A DNA stretch of 64,000 bases, from contig NZ_BPQX01000026.1 in NCBI RefSeq assembly GCF_022179525.1, positions 1-64,000 of the forward strand, in the 5' to 3' direction. Position numbers and translations under genes: made by a program. Below are positions 54,072-62,036 of the stretch, piece after piece. This DNA is from Methylobacterium persicinum (lineage in GTDB: Bacteria; Pseudomonadota; Alphaproteobacteria; Rhizobiales; Beijerinckiaceae). Each line of letters opens with the position of its first letter. Within the stretch, counting starts at the first letter, position 1. The notes beneath the pieces are model-generated. The model was not told where the DNA came from, ran no database searches, and worked only from the letters and a program-made list of their open reading frames with translations.

Positions 54072-54683
54072 TCACAGGGTCGGCACGGTCCCCTGCCGGC
54101 CGACGATGACGGTGCCGGCCTCGTGGGCCCCGTCCGGGCCGGCATTGGTGAAGACCGTCACCGGGGCGCCGGGCACGAGGAGGGCCTTCTCGCCGGGGGC
54201 CACCTGGGTGACCGGGGTATCCGAAGGAATCGCGAAGGCGCTGTGCCCCTCGCCGTAGGTGAGGGTGACCCGGCGATCTTCGGTGCCGCTGACGTCGGAG
54301 ATCCAGCCGCCGGTCAGGGTGGCCCCGGGCTCCGTGTCCCAGGGCTGGCGGCCGGCCGCGAAGCCGCGCTCGGAGGGCGAGTAGAGGGTGACGCGCTCGG
54401 CCCGCTCCGTCCCGGGGGTGGCGATGACGGTGATGTAGCTCTCGGGCTTGATGTCGCGCAGGCGGGCGCCGATTGCGGCGTAGACCTGGGTCTTGGGGCC
54501 CATCTGCACCGTCACCGTGCTGCCGCCCGGCCGGACGAGGACGAGATCGTCGCCGTGGCGCGCCTCGACCGTCCCCCGGAAACGGTGCGTCGAGGGGTCG
54601 GGCTTTTCCGATTGCGCCAGGGCGGGCGCCCCGGCGACGAGGGCGACGACGACAGGGAGGACGCGGTTGAGGATGCGGTTCAT
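54072..54683 (-). CDS. Exported protein of unknown function, EcfG-type promoter
   Basis: The 203-residue protein has a signal peptide (MNRILNRVLPVVVALVAGAP, cleavage at ALA-QS) and a mature part built of two OB-like beta domains: HRFRGTVEARHGDDLVLVR and VTVQMGPKTQVYAAIGARLRDI with YITVIATPGTE, then a second set ending in AGTVIVGRQGTVPTL. It resembles DUF5666-type periplasmic proteins but I do not give a function. A perfect GGAAC-N16-CGTT stress promoter lies 37 bp upstream, which makes it a likely general stress response gene. Confidence 0.75.
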   Translation of the reverse strand: MNRILNRVLPVVVALVAGAPALAQSEKPDPSTHRFRGTVEARHGDDLVLVRPGGSTVTVQMGPKTQVYAAIGARLRDIKPESYITVIATPGTERAERVTLYSPSERGFAAGRQPWDTEPGATLTGGWISDVSGTEDRRVTLTYGEGHSAFAIPSDTPVTQVAPGEKALLVPGAPVTVFTNAGPDGAHEAGTVIVGRQGTVPTL

Positions 54684-54719
54684 GGGGGCTCCTCGGCCGG
54701 GGGGAGGGGACGCTGCCGG

Positions 54720-54744
54720 AACGTGGCCGTCCGGTCCGGGTTCC
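54720..54744 (-). promoter_or_regulatory. EcfG-type general stress promoter
   Basis: On the minus strand the sequence is GGAAC, a 16-base spacer and CGTT, the exact consensus for EcfG (general stress response sigma factor) in Alphaproteobacteria. It ends 37 bp before the ATG of the exported protein at 54683, in the right orientation. Confidence 0.65.
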
Positions 54745-54803
54745 GGGGCGGCGTCCCGCGCCGTGCGGAATGATCCGCGGGAATCGCCCCCTCGCGCTGA
54801 CGC

Positions 54804-55667
54804 TCAGTGCGCCATCAGGACGGGGATGTCGGCCTGGGCCAGGACGTGGCTGGTGACGCCGCCGAAGATCATCTGGCGCAGGCGGCTCTGGGTGTAGGCG
54901 CCCTTGATGAACAGGTCGCAGCCGAACTCCTTGGCCTCGGCCAGGAAGGTCTCGCCCGGCGTGCGGCGCCCCGCGGGGAGGGCGCGGTGGGCGGCGGACA
55001 CGCCCTCGCAGGCCAGTGCCTGGGCGAGGTCCTGGGCGCTCGGCCCCGGCACCATGCCCCCCTCGACGCTGAGCACCAGCACCCGGGAGGCCCGTCGCAG
55101 GAACGGCATGGAGAAGGCCACGGCCCGGGCGGTCTCGGTCGAGCCGTTCCAGGCGATCAGCACGGCATCGCCGAGGCTCCGGGGCGGGGCGGGCGGCGCG
55201 AGCAGGATCGGCCGGCCGCTCTCGAACAGGGCCGTCTCGAAGGTGGTCATCCGCGGGGCCCCGTCCCCGGTGCCGGGTCGCCCCACCACGGTGGCCGAGA
55301 ACAGGCGGGCATACTGGCCCAGGAAGGCGTCGCCGGTGGGGACGTCCTGGCGCCAGCGGTAGCGCGGCCCGGCCTCCATCACCCGCTCGGGGTTGCAGAG
55401 GCCGTCGCGGGGATGGCGGGGGATGCCCGCCGCATCCATTGCCGCGATGAAGCGCGAGCCCGCCTCCTCCGCCTCGGCGATGTCGGCCTCCTCGTCGCGC
55501 AGCCACGTCATGCCGCCGACCATGTCGACGGGCACGTATTCCGCCAGGGCCGGACGGAGCGAGACGCCCTCGATCAGGCTGCCGAACCGTTCGGCGGCGA
55601 GCCGGGTCGTCTCGAACACGGAAGGCAGGGCATCGTGCATCGCCACGGGTACGAGCAGGGTCTTCAT
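54804..55667 (-). CDS. Universal stress protein, two-domain
   Basis: The 287-residue protein has two UspA folds. The first starts MKTLLVPVAMHDALPSVFET; the second has AVLIAWNGSTETARAVAFSMPFL and the ATP-loop-like GAYTQSRLRQMIFGGVTSHVLAQADIPVLM, where GxxxxR-type loops bind nucleotides. Proteins of this kind help survival under oxidative, osmotic or energy stress. The frame is open far upstream, but the ATG at 55667 is where the family begins. No EcfG promoter of good quality is visible before it. Confidence 0.87.
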   Translation of the reverse strand: MKTLLVPVAMHDALPSVFETTRLAAERFGSLIEGVSLRPALAEYVPVDMVGGMTWLRDEEADIAEAEEAGSRFIAAMDAAGIPRHPRDGLCNPERVMEAGPRYRWRQDVPTGDAFLGQYARLFSATVVGRPGTGDGAPRMTTFETALFESGRPILLAPPAPPRSLGDAVLIAWNGSTETARAVAFSMPFLRRASRVLVLSVEGGMVPGPSAQDLAQALACEGVSAAHRALPAGRRTPGETFLAEAKEFGCDLFIKGAYTQSRLRQMIFGGVTSHVLAQADIPVLMAH

Positions 55668-55714
55668 CGCGGCGGCCTCCGGATTACCACCCCGGGGTGG
55701 CACCGGGCCGGAGG

Positions 55715-56842
55715 CTAGCCGTCCTCGCCCGCCGTGAAAACCGGGGTGCGACGTGCCCCCACACGGTTTTCCCGGGCATCGAGCCAACCCCGGAGGCGCC
55801 GGGTCAGGGGCGCCTCGACGAAAAGGTGGACCACTAGTGCTGCCACGACGGCGAGGGACACCATGACGACAAGGCTGCCCCAGGGGTGGAGCGGCCCGGC
55901 GAGGCCGAACCTCACCAGCCCCTCCCGCCCGGCCCGGAGGGCGAAGGGGTGGACGAGGTAGAGGGCGTAGGACGCATCCCCGAGGCGGGCGAGGGCCCGG
56001 ACCGGCAGCGAAGGCATCGCGCCCCCGCCGGGACCCAGGGCCGCACCGGCTACGAGGAGCAGCGCAGGCAGCCCGACGAGGATCGGCCGCGTGAAGCCGG
56101 GCACCTCGCCCCCGCCGCCGAGGTAGAGGGCCGCAAGGAGAAATCCGGCGAGGCCGAGGCCGGCCAGCCCGGCCCGGGCGAAGGGCGGAAGGCGCAGGCC
56201 CGCCATCCGCGCGAGGCCGAGCCCCGCCCCGAGGGCGAATTCGAGGACGATCGGGTCCGCCCAGAACCCGATGGGCAAGGGCAGGGCGATGACCGCCCCG
56301 GCGGCGACGAGGCCGCCGAAGACGATCACCAGCCACGCCACCGCGCCGCGGAGCCCGAAGCCGAGGCCCAGGGCGAAGACGGCGTAGAACGCCATCTCGT
56401 CATTGAGGGTCCAGCCGAGCCCGTAGAGGGGCTGGATGCTGCCGTCCGGCCGGGCCACGGGCCAGAACAGGAACGAGGCCGCGACGTAGCCCGGGTCCCG
56501 GGCGAGGGCGCCGGCCTCGCCGAGGAGGCCCGGGGCGGCCAACGCCAGGGCGAGGTAGGCGAGGCTCGTCAGCCAGTACAGCGGCACCACCCGGGCGATC
56601 CGGTGGGCCAGGAAGCGCCGCCGCGCACCTGCTTCCCCGACGAGGCGGCGGCTCGCCAGCACGATGACGAGGCCCGAGATCATGAAGAACAGATCGACCC
56701 CCGCCCACCAGGGCAGGAGCGTCCCGGGCACCAGCGCGCCGCCGGCACCCCTCTCCGCCAGGAGGCCGACCTCGTGCCGGGCGTGGTGCCACACGACCAT
56801 CGTCGCGGCGACCGCGCGCAGGATCTGGACGGAGACCAGCAT
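55715..56842 (-). CDS. Acyltransferase 3 (OafA-like) membrane protein
   Basis: The 375-residue protein has about ten hydrophobic helices and the acyltransferase 3 signature: VQILRAVAATMVVWHHARHE near the start with the catalytic His, and VDLFFMISGLVIVLAS following. These enzymes acetylate or otherwise acylate surface polysaccharides, peptidoglycan or lipids from the cytoplasmic side. No polysaccharide genes are adjacent, so the target is unknown. The ATG at 56842 fits the family start. Confidence 0.85.
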   Translation of the reverse strand: MLVSVQILRAVAATMVVWHHARHEVGLLAERGAGGALVPGTLLPWWAGVDLFFMISGLVIVLASRRLVGEAGARRRFLAHRIARVVPLYWLTSLAYLALALAAPGLLGEAGALARDPGYVAASFLFWPVARPDGSIQPLYGLGWTLNDEMAFYAVFALGLGFGLRGAVAWLVIVFGGLVAAGAVIALPLPIGFWADPIVLEFALGAGLGLARMAGLRLPPFARAGLAGLGLAGFLLAALYLGGGGEVPGFTRPILVGLPALLLVAGAALGPGGGAMPSLPVRALARLGDASYALYLVHPFALRAGREGLVRFGLAGPLHPWGSLVVMVSLAVVAALVVHLFVEAPLTRRLRGWLDARENRVGARRTPVFTAGEDG

Positions 56843-56985
56843 CGTCGCTGTCTAGGGCTGGTCCCGGCCGGGTGGCAACGGGTGGGCCGCACGACGATGC
56901 CGTTTCCCGATTCCCATCCCCCTCCTCAGCCTGGGAGTGCGCTCGGGGCTGGAGCCTTGTCGGGAGCTGTCGGAACGCATGCTGT

Positions 56986-57079
56986 CCGTCTTTGCGCGCG
57001 TCAGCGAAGCAATCCAGGGCAGCGGGACATCTCAGGACGTCGCGGATCCCTGGGTTGCGTCGCTTCGCTTGCACTGACG
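56986..57079. repeat. Dispersed palindromic repeat, family B
   Basis: CGTCTTTGCGCGCGTCAGCG and AAGCAATCCAGGGC on the left match CCCTGGGTTGCGTCGCTTCG followed by CTTGCACTGACGG on the right; the arms carry more mismatches than in the other copies. The surrounding gap, 56843-57343, has no gene, and the rest of it carries the EcfG-type promoter of the DUF4142 gene. Confidence 0.75.
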
Positions 57080-57196
57080 GAGAGGCTTCGCGCCCCGGCG
57101 ATCCCGGGGACAGCCTAAGTTCATCCCCATAGCGGCATTTGCCTGCGCCGAAACGGTATCCGCTCCGGTGAGAAATGCCCCGTCCCAATAAATCTA

Positions 57197-57221
57197 GGAA
57201 CTAACTCCGGAAGGCCCCGTT
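57197..57221 (+). promoter_or_regulatory. EcfG-type general stress promoter
   Basis: GGAAC, a spacer of exactly 16 bases and CGTT match the EcfG consensus perfectly. The site reads toward the DUF4142 gene, whose ATG is at 57344, leaving a leader of about 115 bases. DUF4142 genes are common members of the general stress regulon in Alphaproteobacteria, which adds support. Confidence 0.7.
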
Positions 57222-57343
57222 GACCCGCCATATCCGGCGCAGAAGTGCGTCGCCAAGTCTCCGAGGGCTAGCGCCGTAAGATCTGAGGATCCGGCGCGGG
57301 CGACGTCCGTTGCGTCAGTGTTCTCTTTTTACGAGGTCTGCCG

Positions 57344-58042
57344 ATGCTTAAGAACTCCCTGGCCGTGTCCGCGATGGTGCTGGCCCTGTCCACCCCCGCC
57401 TTCGCGCAGATGAACGACTTCCGCGCCGAGTCGATGCAGTCGAACGCCTTCGAGGTGCAGTCGGCGCAGATCGCCCTCCAGAAGTCCCGCAACGGACGCA
57501 TCCGCAATTACGCGCAGGAAGCCCTGCGCGATCACCGGGCGGCGAATGTGGCCCTCGCCGGTGGCGCGAACGGCGCTATGGCGGCGCAGGATGGTGGGCC
57601 GATCGGCGGCCTCATCGGCGCCCCGCTGGCGGTGGCGGGCGGCGCAGTCGGCGCGGGCCTCGGTGCCGCGACAGGCGCCGTGGGCGGCACCCTGGCGGGT
57701 GGCCCGGTGGGTGGCCTGCAGGGCGTCGGAACCGGCGCGGCGCAGGGTGCGGCGACGGGCAGCCGCCTCGGCGGCGTCGAGGCGACGGGCGCCACCTCCA
57801 TGGTCCCCCCGAATCAGCAGCAGCAGGCCATGCTGGCCGAGCTGTCGGCGACCCCGGCCGGCCCGCGCTTCGACCGGCTCTACGTGCAGCAGCAGGTTCA
57901 GTCGCACCAGATGGCGATCGGCATGACCCAGGCCTATGCCCAGAGCGGCCCGAACCCGGCCCTGCGGACCTATGCCCAGCAGGTCCTGCCGTCCCTGCAG
58001 GAGCACTACAGCATGCTGCAGCGGATGCCGGGCGCGATGTAA
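57344..58042 (+). CDS. Exported DUF4142 protein with glycine-rich insertion
   Basis: The 232-residue protein has a signal peptide (MLKNSLAVSAMVLALSTPAF, cleavage at AFA-QM) and a ferritin-like DUF4142 domain. The domain is split: the first half (DFRAESMQSNAFEVQSAQIA, then NGRIRNYAQEALRDH) is followed by about 75 residues rich in Gly and Ala (GAPLAVAGGAVGAGLGAATG and similar), then the second half (FDRLYVQQQVQSHQMAIGMT). The insertion has the pattern of glycine-zipper membrane-associated segments. The gene is preceded by an EcfG promoter and followed by a terminator, so it is a single-gene stress transcript. Function is not known. Confidence 0.82.
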   Translation: MLKNSLAVSAMVLALSTPAFAQMNDFRAESMQSNAFEVQSAQIALQKSRNGRIRNYAQEALRDHRAANVALAGGANGAMAAQDGGPIGGLIGAPLAVAGGAVGAGLGAATGAVGGTLAGGPVGGLQGVGTGAAQGAATGSRLGGVEATGATSMVPPNQQQQAMLAELSATPAGPRFDRLYVQQQVQSHQMAIGMTQAYAQSGPNPALRTYAQQVLPSLQEHYSMLQRMPGAM

Positions 58043-58068
58043 TCGCCTGATCGGCAAGACTGCGAAGA

Positions 58069-58101
58069 GGGCGGCGGGTCGAGGGACCCACCGCCCTTTT
58101 T
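58069..58101 (+). terminator. Rho-independent terminator of the DUF4142 gene
   Basis: GGGCGGCGGGTC and GACCCACCGCCC form a 12-base-pair stem with one mismatch and a short loop, followed by TTTTT. It begins 27 bp after the stop codon. It also lies before the end of the convergent carbonic anhydrase gene. Confidence 0.85.
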
Positions 58102-58153
58102 CATGTCCGCGGAGGGAGGAGGACGGGGCGGACGCATCCGCCCCTCCCGGCCC

Positions 58154-58819
58154 TCAGTTGCAGGAGATGGTGTCCGAGGGGCGGATCGCCCGACCCACGG
58201 CGTCGATCGCCGGGGCGAAGTCGCCGGTCTCCGGGTTGCGCACCAGCAGGACGCCGTTGGCGACGCCGAAATGCGCCCCGTGGATCGACAGCTGCCCCGC
58301 TTCCACCGGCTCCTTCACGAAGGGGAAGGTCAGCAGGTTTTCCATGCTCTGGCTCACCATGGCGTGCTCCAGGCGGGTGAGGTAGTCCGGCGCGCTCGAA
58401 TCGCCGGCCTTGGCCTCGGCCGGGGCCACGAGGGAGGTCCACTTGCCGATGAAGTTGCCCGGGGAGAGGGGCTCGGCCTTGTTGGCGTAGGCCTTGATGC
58501 CACCGCAGGTGGCGTGGCCCAGCACCACAATGTGCTTCACCTTGAGCCCCACCACGGCGAACTCGATGGCCGCCGAGGTGCCGTGGTAGTCGCCGCCGGT
58601 CTCGTAGACCGGCACGATGTTAGCGACGTTGCGGATCACGAAGAGTTCCCCCGGCCCGGCGTCGAAGATCGCCTCCGGCGCGACGCGGCTGTCGCAGCAG
58701 CTGATGATCAGCACCTCCGGCGCTTGGCTCGTGGCCAGCTCCTTGAACCGCCGCCGCTCCTCGGGAAAGCGGCTGTCCAGGAAGGCGCGGTATCCTTTGG
58801 TCAGGGCAGTCGGGAACAT
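58154..58819 (-). CDS. Beta-carbonic anhydrase
   Basis: The 221-residue enzyme hydrates CO2 to bicarbonate. Zinc ligands are C41 with D43 and R45 in SCCDSRVAPE, and H102 and C105 in VVLGHATCGGIKA, all of the expected spacing; EFAVVGLKVKHIVVLGH is the conserved beta-strand region. The ATG at 58819 has GGAGAAGA at a good distance; upstream in-frame starts have none. Bicarbonate supply matters for the carboxylases of one-carbon metabolism in Methylobacterium, though this gene is not in an operon with them. Confidence 0.93.
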   Translation of the reverse strand: MFPTALTKGYRAFLDSRFPEERRRFKELATSQAPEVLIISCCDSRVAPEAIFDAGPGELFVIRNVANIVPVYETGGDYHGTSAAIEFAVVGLKVKHIVVLGHATCGGIKAYANKAEPLSPGNFIGKWTSLVAPAEAKAGDSSAPDYLTRLEHAMVSQSMENLLTFPFVKEPVEAGQLSIHGAHFGVANGVLLVRNPETGDFAPAIDAVGRAIRPSDTISCN

Positions 58820-58862
58820 CGTGTCTTCTCCGAGGGGGCGGTGGGACGTGGTCATTGCGGGT

Positions 58863-59366
58863 TCAGTCGTCGTGCCAGTGCAGAACGGGCGGGGCCGGCG
58901 GCATAGTCCCGGCGACGAGGTGTGCGATGACACCCGCGAGGCCCGCCGGCTCGATCCGCTCCTTGGCCGCCGTCAGCTCGGCCAGGGGCCACCAGCGCGT
59001 GCCGACCACGGGGTTGTCCTCCGTCTCGGCGAGGCGGCTGGTATCGACGCGGTCGTCGGGCAGGCGGACGAGGAAGTAGCGCTCCCGGGCGTCCCTGGAT
59101 TGCCGGAACAGGTGGAACGGCCCGTCGCATGAGGCGACCTGCGGGCCGATGGCCACGTCGCTCCGGCCGATCTCCTCCCCGAGTTCCCGGGCGCAGGCGG
59201 TGACGTGGTCCTCGCCCGGCTCGAGGCCGCCCCCGGGCATGAACCAGAAGTGCAACGGACTTCCGTCGGGCGCCTTGGCATGGACCGAGGTATACTCGAT
59301 CAGGAGGACCCGGTCGGCCGGGTCGAGGACGATGGCGCGGGCGATGTGGCGGACGGGCAAGGTCAT
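58863..59366 (-). CDS. Nudix hydrolase
   Basis: The 167-residue protein has the Nudix box GGGLEPGEDHVTACARELGE followed by EIG, preceded by LHFWFMPGGGLEPGE, as in mutator-type or nucleotide-sugar Nudix proteins. HIARAIVLDPADRVLLIEYT is the first strand pair. The substrate cannot be inferred. It lies 44 bp upstream of the carbonic anhydrase in the same direction. Confidence 0.83.
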   Translation of the reverse strand: MTLPVRHIARAIVLDPADRVLLIEYTSVHAKAPDGSPLHFWFMPGGGLEPGEDHVTACARELGEEIGRSDVAIGPQVASCDGPFHLFRQSRDARERYFLVRLPDDRVDTSRLAETEDNPVVGTRWWPLAELTAAKERIEPAGLAGVIAHLVAGTMPPAPPVLHWHDD

Positions 59367-59491
59367 GCCCGACGATCTAGCGCACCTTCAGCCGAAAGGG
59401 ATGCGGGTCGCCCCGGATAGGGCGCTGAAACCGGCCGCCCGGAGGCTATTCCGCTGCTCCGGCACGCCGGAACAGGCCTGGAGACCGGCAT

Positions 59492-60232
59492 TCACGACAT
59501 CGCCGGAGCCGGCGCCCAGATGACCACCGGCAGGCCGTGGGCATCGTGCTCGGGCGGATCGGGGAGGGGCTGCGCCAGGCCGAGGAGGATATCGCGGGCG
59601 GTGACGAGGCCGGCCAGGGCGTCGAGGTGGTCGTCGGCGGGGATGCCGGGGGTCCGGGCGGCGATGAGGGCCTCGGGCAACCCGGCGGCGGCGAGCAGCG
59701 TCCGGCGCAGGGCGAGCCCCTCGTGCCGTCGGGGTCCCTTCTTCGGCAGCCCGAGGGGGCGCAGCCCGTTCAGGGCATGGAAGGCCACCTCCGGGTGGAC
59801 CTCATGGAGACGGCTGCGCCATTCTGGCCGCTCCCGCAGGAGACCGTCCACCTCCCGGATGTAGCGGACGATATTCCAACCCTGGATCGAGGGCGCGAAG
59901 GGCGGATCGCTGAACTGCCGCGACAGGCCCTTGGCGGTGTCGTAGTCGGGGGCATAGACGGCGGCCCGCGGCGGCATCGGGAAGACCGAGGCGCGGGCGG
60001 GGCCGAGCCGGGCCCGGGCGGCGAGGTCGGCGGCCCGGCCGCCCCCGAGGATCCGGTCCGGCAGTCCGATGGGCACGTCGATTCCGGCGACGACAGGGGC
60101 CTCGGGCCCGTCGAGGAGCGCAGCGACCGATTCGAACAGGCCGCAGCGGAAGCGCTCCGGATCGTCGCAATCGAAGAGCGCCCCCGCCCAGGCGCCCCGG
60201 CATCCGTCGAGACCCGCGATCCAGCGCGCCAT
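59492..60232 (-). CDS. DUF429 family protein
   Basis: The 246-residue protein is a DUF429 member with an RNase H-like fold. It begins ARWIAGLDGCRGAWAGALFD, has GIDVPIGLPD with the conserved Asp residues, and HPEVAFHALNG and PGIPADDHLDALAGLVTARD near the end, as in the family. Function is unknown; a nuclease-like role has been suggested for relatives from the fold. The ATG at 60232 is preferred over one at 60253 because the domain starts there. It is divergent from the CoA-ester lyase gene. Confidence 0.83.
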   Translation of the reverse strand: MARWIAGLDGCRGAWAGALFDCDDPERFRCGLFESVAALLDGPEAPVVAGIDVPIGLPDRILGGGRAADLAARARLGPARASVFPMPPRAAVYAPDYDTAKGLSRQFSDPPFAPSIQGWNIVRYIREVDGLLRERPEWRSRLHEVHPEVAFHALNGLRPLGLPKKGPRRHEGLALRRTLLAAAGLPEALIAARTPGIPADDHLDALAGLVTARDILLGLAQPLPDPPEHDAHGLPVVIWAPAPAMS

Positions 60233-60326
60233 TCCTGTCCGTCCTCCCGCCATCCGCCTTGCCGGAACCGGACGCGCCCTTTATGCGCCCGGCAGGACGG
60301 GGTCCGTCCGTCGGGGGAGACACGTG

Positions 60327-61208
60327 ATGAGCGAGATCCGTCCGCGGCGCAGCGTCCTCGCCATGCCCGGCTCCAACGCGCGGGCCATCGAGAAGGCCCG
60401 CACCCTCCCGACCGACGTCGTGCTGATCGACCTGGAGGACGGCACTGCCCCCGCGGCGAAGGCCGCGTCCCGCGAATCGGTGGCCGCGGCCGTGGCGGCC
60501 CGGGGCTTCGGCGCCCGGGAGGTGGTGGTGCGGATCAACCCGCCCGAGACCGAGGACGGCGAGGCCGACCTCGCGGCCCTCGCCCCCGCGGCGCCCGACG
60601 CGATCCTCGTGCCCAAGGTGAAGAGTTCCGACGCGCTGATCGCCGTGGGCTCGCGCCTGCGCCGTCTCGGGGCGCCGGCCGCCACCCGGGTCTGGGCGAT
60701 GATCGAGACGCCGATGGCGGTGGTGAACGCCGCCGAGATCGCCAGCGCCGCCCGGGACGTGGATGCGCGGCTCTCCGCCCTGATCGTCGGGCCCAACGAC
60801 CTGCTCAAGGCCGGGCGGATCCCGCCCCCCGGCCGGGCCGCCCTGGTGCCGTGGCTGATGCAGGTTCTGGCCGCCGCCCGCGCCTACGAGATCGAGGCCA
60901 TCGACGGGGTTTTTTCGAACTTCGCCGATGCGGATGGTTTCGCCGCGGAGTGTCGCCAGGGAAGGGAACTCGGCTTCGACGGCAAGATGCTGATCCACCC
61001 GAGCCAGATCGGCCCCGCCAACGCCGCCTTCGCGCCGGACGCGGAGGAGGTGGCCCAGGCCCGCCGGATCGCCGCCGTGTTCGACGCCCTGGAGAATCAC
61101 CGCCTCGGGGTGGTCGCCGTGGACGGGCGCATGGTCGAGCGCCTTCACGTCGAGGCGGCCCGGCGGACCCTCGCCCTGGCCGAGGCGATCGAACGCCTCG
61201 GCGCCTGA
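60327..61208 (+). CDS. HpcH/HpaI-family CoA ester lyase
   Basis: The 293-residue aldolase/citrate lyase family enzyme acts on malyl-CoA, citramalyl-CoA or a related ester. It has RRSVLAMPGSNARAIEKA (CoA-binding N-terminus), VLIDLEDGTAPAAK with the catalytic acid, the metal Glu in AMIETPMAVVNA and LIHPSQIGPANAAF near the end. Methylobacterium has a dedicated malyl-CoA lyase in its serine cycle, so this is probably a paralogue such as a citramalyl-CoA lyase or malyl-CoA thioesterase. A GTG one codon upstream is also possible. It ends three bases before the dUTPase gene. Confidence 0.85.
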   Translation: MSEIRPRRSVLAMPGSNARAIEKARTLPTDVVLIDLEDGTAPAAKAASRESVAAAVAARGFGAREVVVRINPPETEDGEADLAALAPAAPDAILVPKVKSSDALIAVGSRLRRLGAPAATRVWAMIETPMAVVNAAEIASAARDVDARLSALIVGPNDLLKAGRIPPPGRAALVPWLMQVLAAARAYEIEAIDGVFSNFADADGFAAECRQGRELGFDGKMLIHPSQIGPANAAFAPDAEEVAQARRIAAVFDALENHRLGVVAVDGRMVERLHVEAARRTLALAEAIERLGA

Positions 61209-61211
61209 GCG

Positions 61212-61679
61212 ATGGACGACTTGCCCTCCGTCGGCATCCGCCTCCTCGATGACCGGTTGCCCGGCTGGGGCTTCCCGTGCTGGGGCTCGGCGGGCGCCGC
61301 CGGCCTCGACCTGCATGCCTGCCTCGATGCGCCCTTGACCTTCGGACCCGGCTCACCGGCCGTGCTGATCCCCGCGGGATTCGCCGTGCTGATCCGCGAT
61401 ATCCGGTGGTGCGGCTTCGTCTTCCCCCGGTCGGGGCGGGGCCACCGGGACGGGCTGGTCCTCGGCAACGGGACGGGCGTGATCGACGCCGACTACGAGG
61501 GGCCGCTGATGATCTCGGCCTGGAACCGGGGGGCTGACCCGGTGCGGATCGAACCCGGCGAGCGCATCGCTCAGCTCGTCTTCACCCGCATTGCCCGGCC
61601 GGACCTCACGATCCTCGACGCCGACGACACCCCATCCTCGGCCCGCGGCGCCGGCGGGTTCGGATCGAGCGGGCGGTAG
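61212..61679 (+). CDS. dut: dUTP diphosphatase
   Basis: The 155-residue trimeric dUTPase removes dUTP and supplies dUMP. All five motifs are visible: AGLDLHACLD (1), PRSGRGHRDGL (2), GTGVIDADYEGPL (3), PGERIAQLVF (4) and RGAGGFGSSGR (5). The phosphate-binding motif is PRSGRG, a slight variant of PRSGLA. The N-terminus (MDDLPSVGIRLLDDRLPGWG) is a little unusual. It is translationally close to the CoA lyase gene. Confidence 0.9.
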   Translation: MDDLPSVGIRLLDDRLPGWGFPCWGSAGAAGLDLHACLDAPLTFGPGSPAVLIPAGFAVLIRDIRWCGFVFPRSGRGHRDGLVLGNGTGVIDADYEGPLMISAWNRGADPVRIEPGERIAQLVFTRIARPDLTILDADDTPSSARGAGGFGSSGR

Positions 61680-61759
61680 ACCAGGTCCGGTCACCCCGCG
61701 ACATTGGAAGCGACGCGCCCCCACGTAGGCATCGCTGCGCCATGCCTCCCTCCCACCCC

Positions 61760-61867
61760 CCTCATCCTGAGGTGCCCGCGTCAGCGGGCCTCGAAGGAGG
61801 GCTCCAGGGATCACGGAGCTGTCTGAAGCCCTCCTTCGAGGCGGCTTCGCCGCACCTCAGGATGAGG
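61760..61867. repeat. Dispersed palindromic repeat, family A
   Basis: CCTCATCCTGAGGTGCCCGC and CCTCGAAGGAGGGCTCCAGG on the left are matched by CCTCCTTCGAGGCGGC and GCACCTCAGGATGAGG on the right. The arms are nearly perfect. It lies between dut and the TonB-dependent receptor gene. Confidence 0.85.
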
Positions 61868-61947
61868 AGGACGGAATGGATGAGCCAGGAACAATCGATT
61901 TTCGCCCCTTTCGCGTCGTCATTTCCAAGCATTCGCGTCTTAGAGAT

Positions 61948-61972
61948 GGAATACTTCCAGATAATTTACGTT
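61948..61972 (+). promoter_or_regulatory. EcfG-like promoter candidate upstream of the receptor
   Basis: GGAAT, a 16-base spacer and CGTT lie 65 bp before the receptor ATG and read toward it. The last base of the first box differs from the GGAAC consensus. The surrounding 61880-62120 region is AT-rich, so a chance match is more likely here than elsewhere. Confidence 0.3.
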
Positions 61973-62036
61973 TCTGATCCGTTTCTCACATGCTATCGCG
62001 CAGCTTTCCATCGACATAACGTCGCAGGATGCGCCG

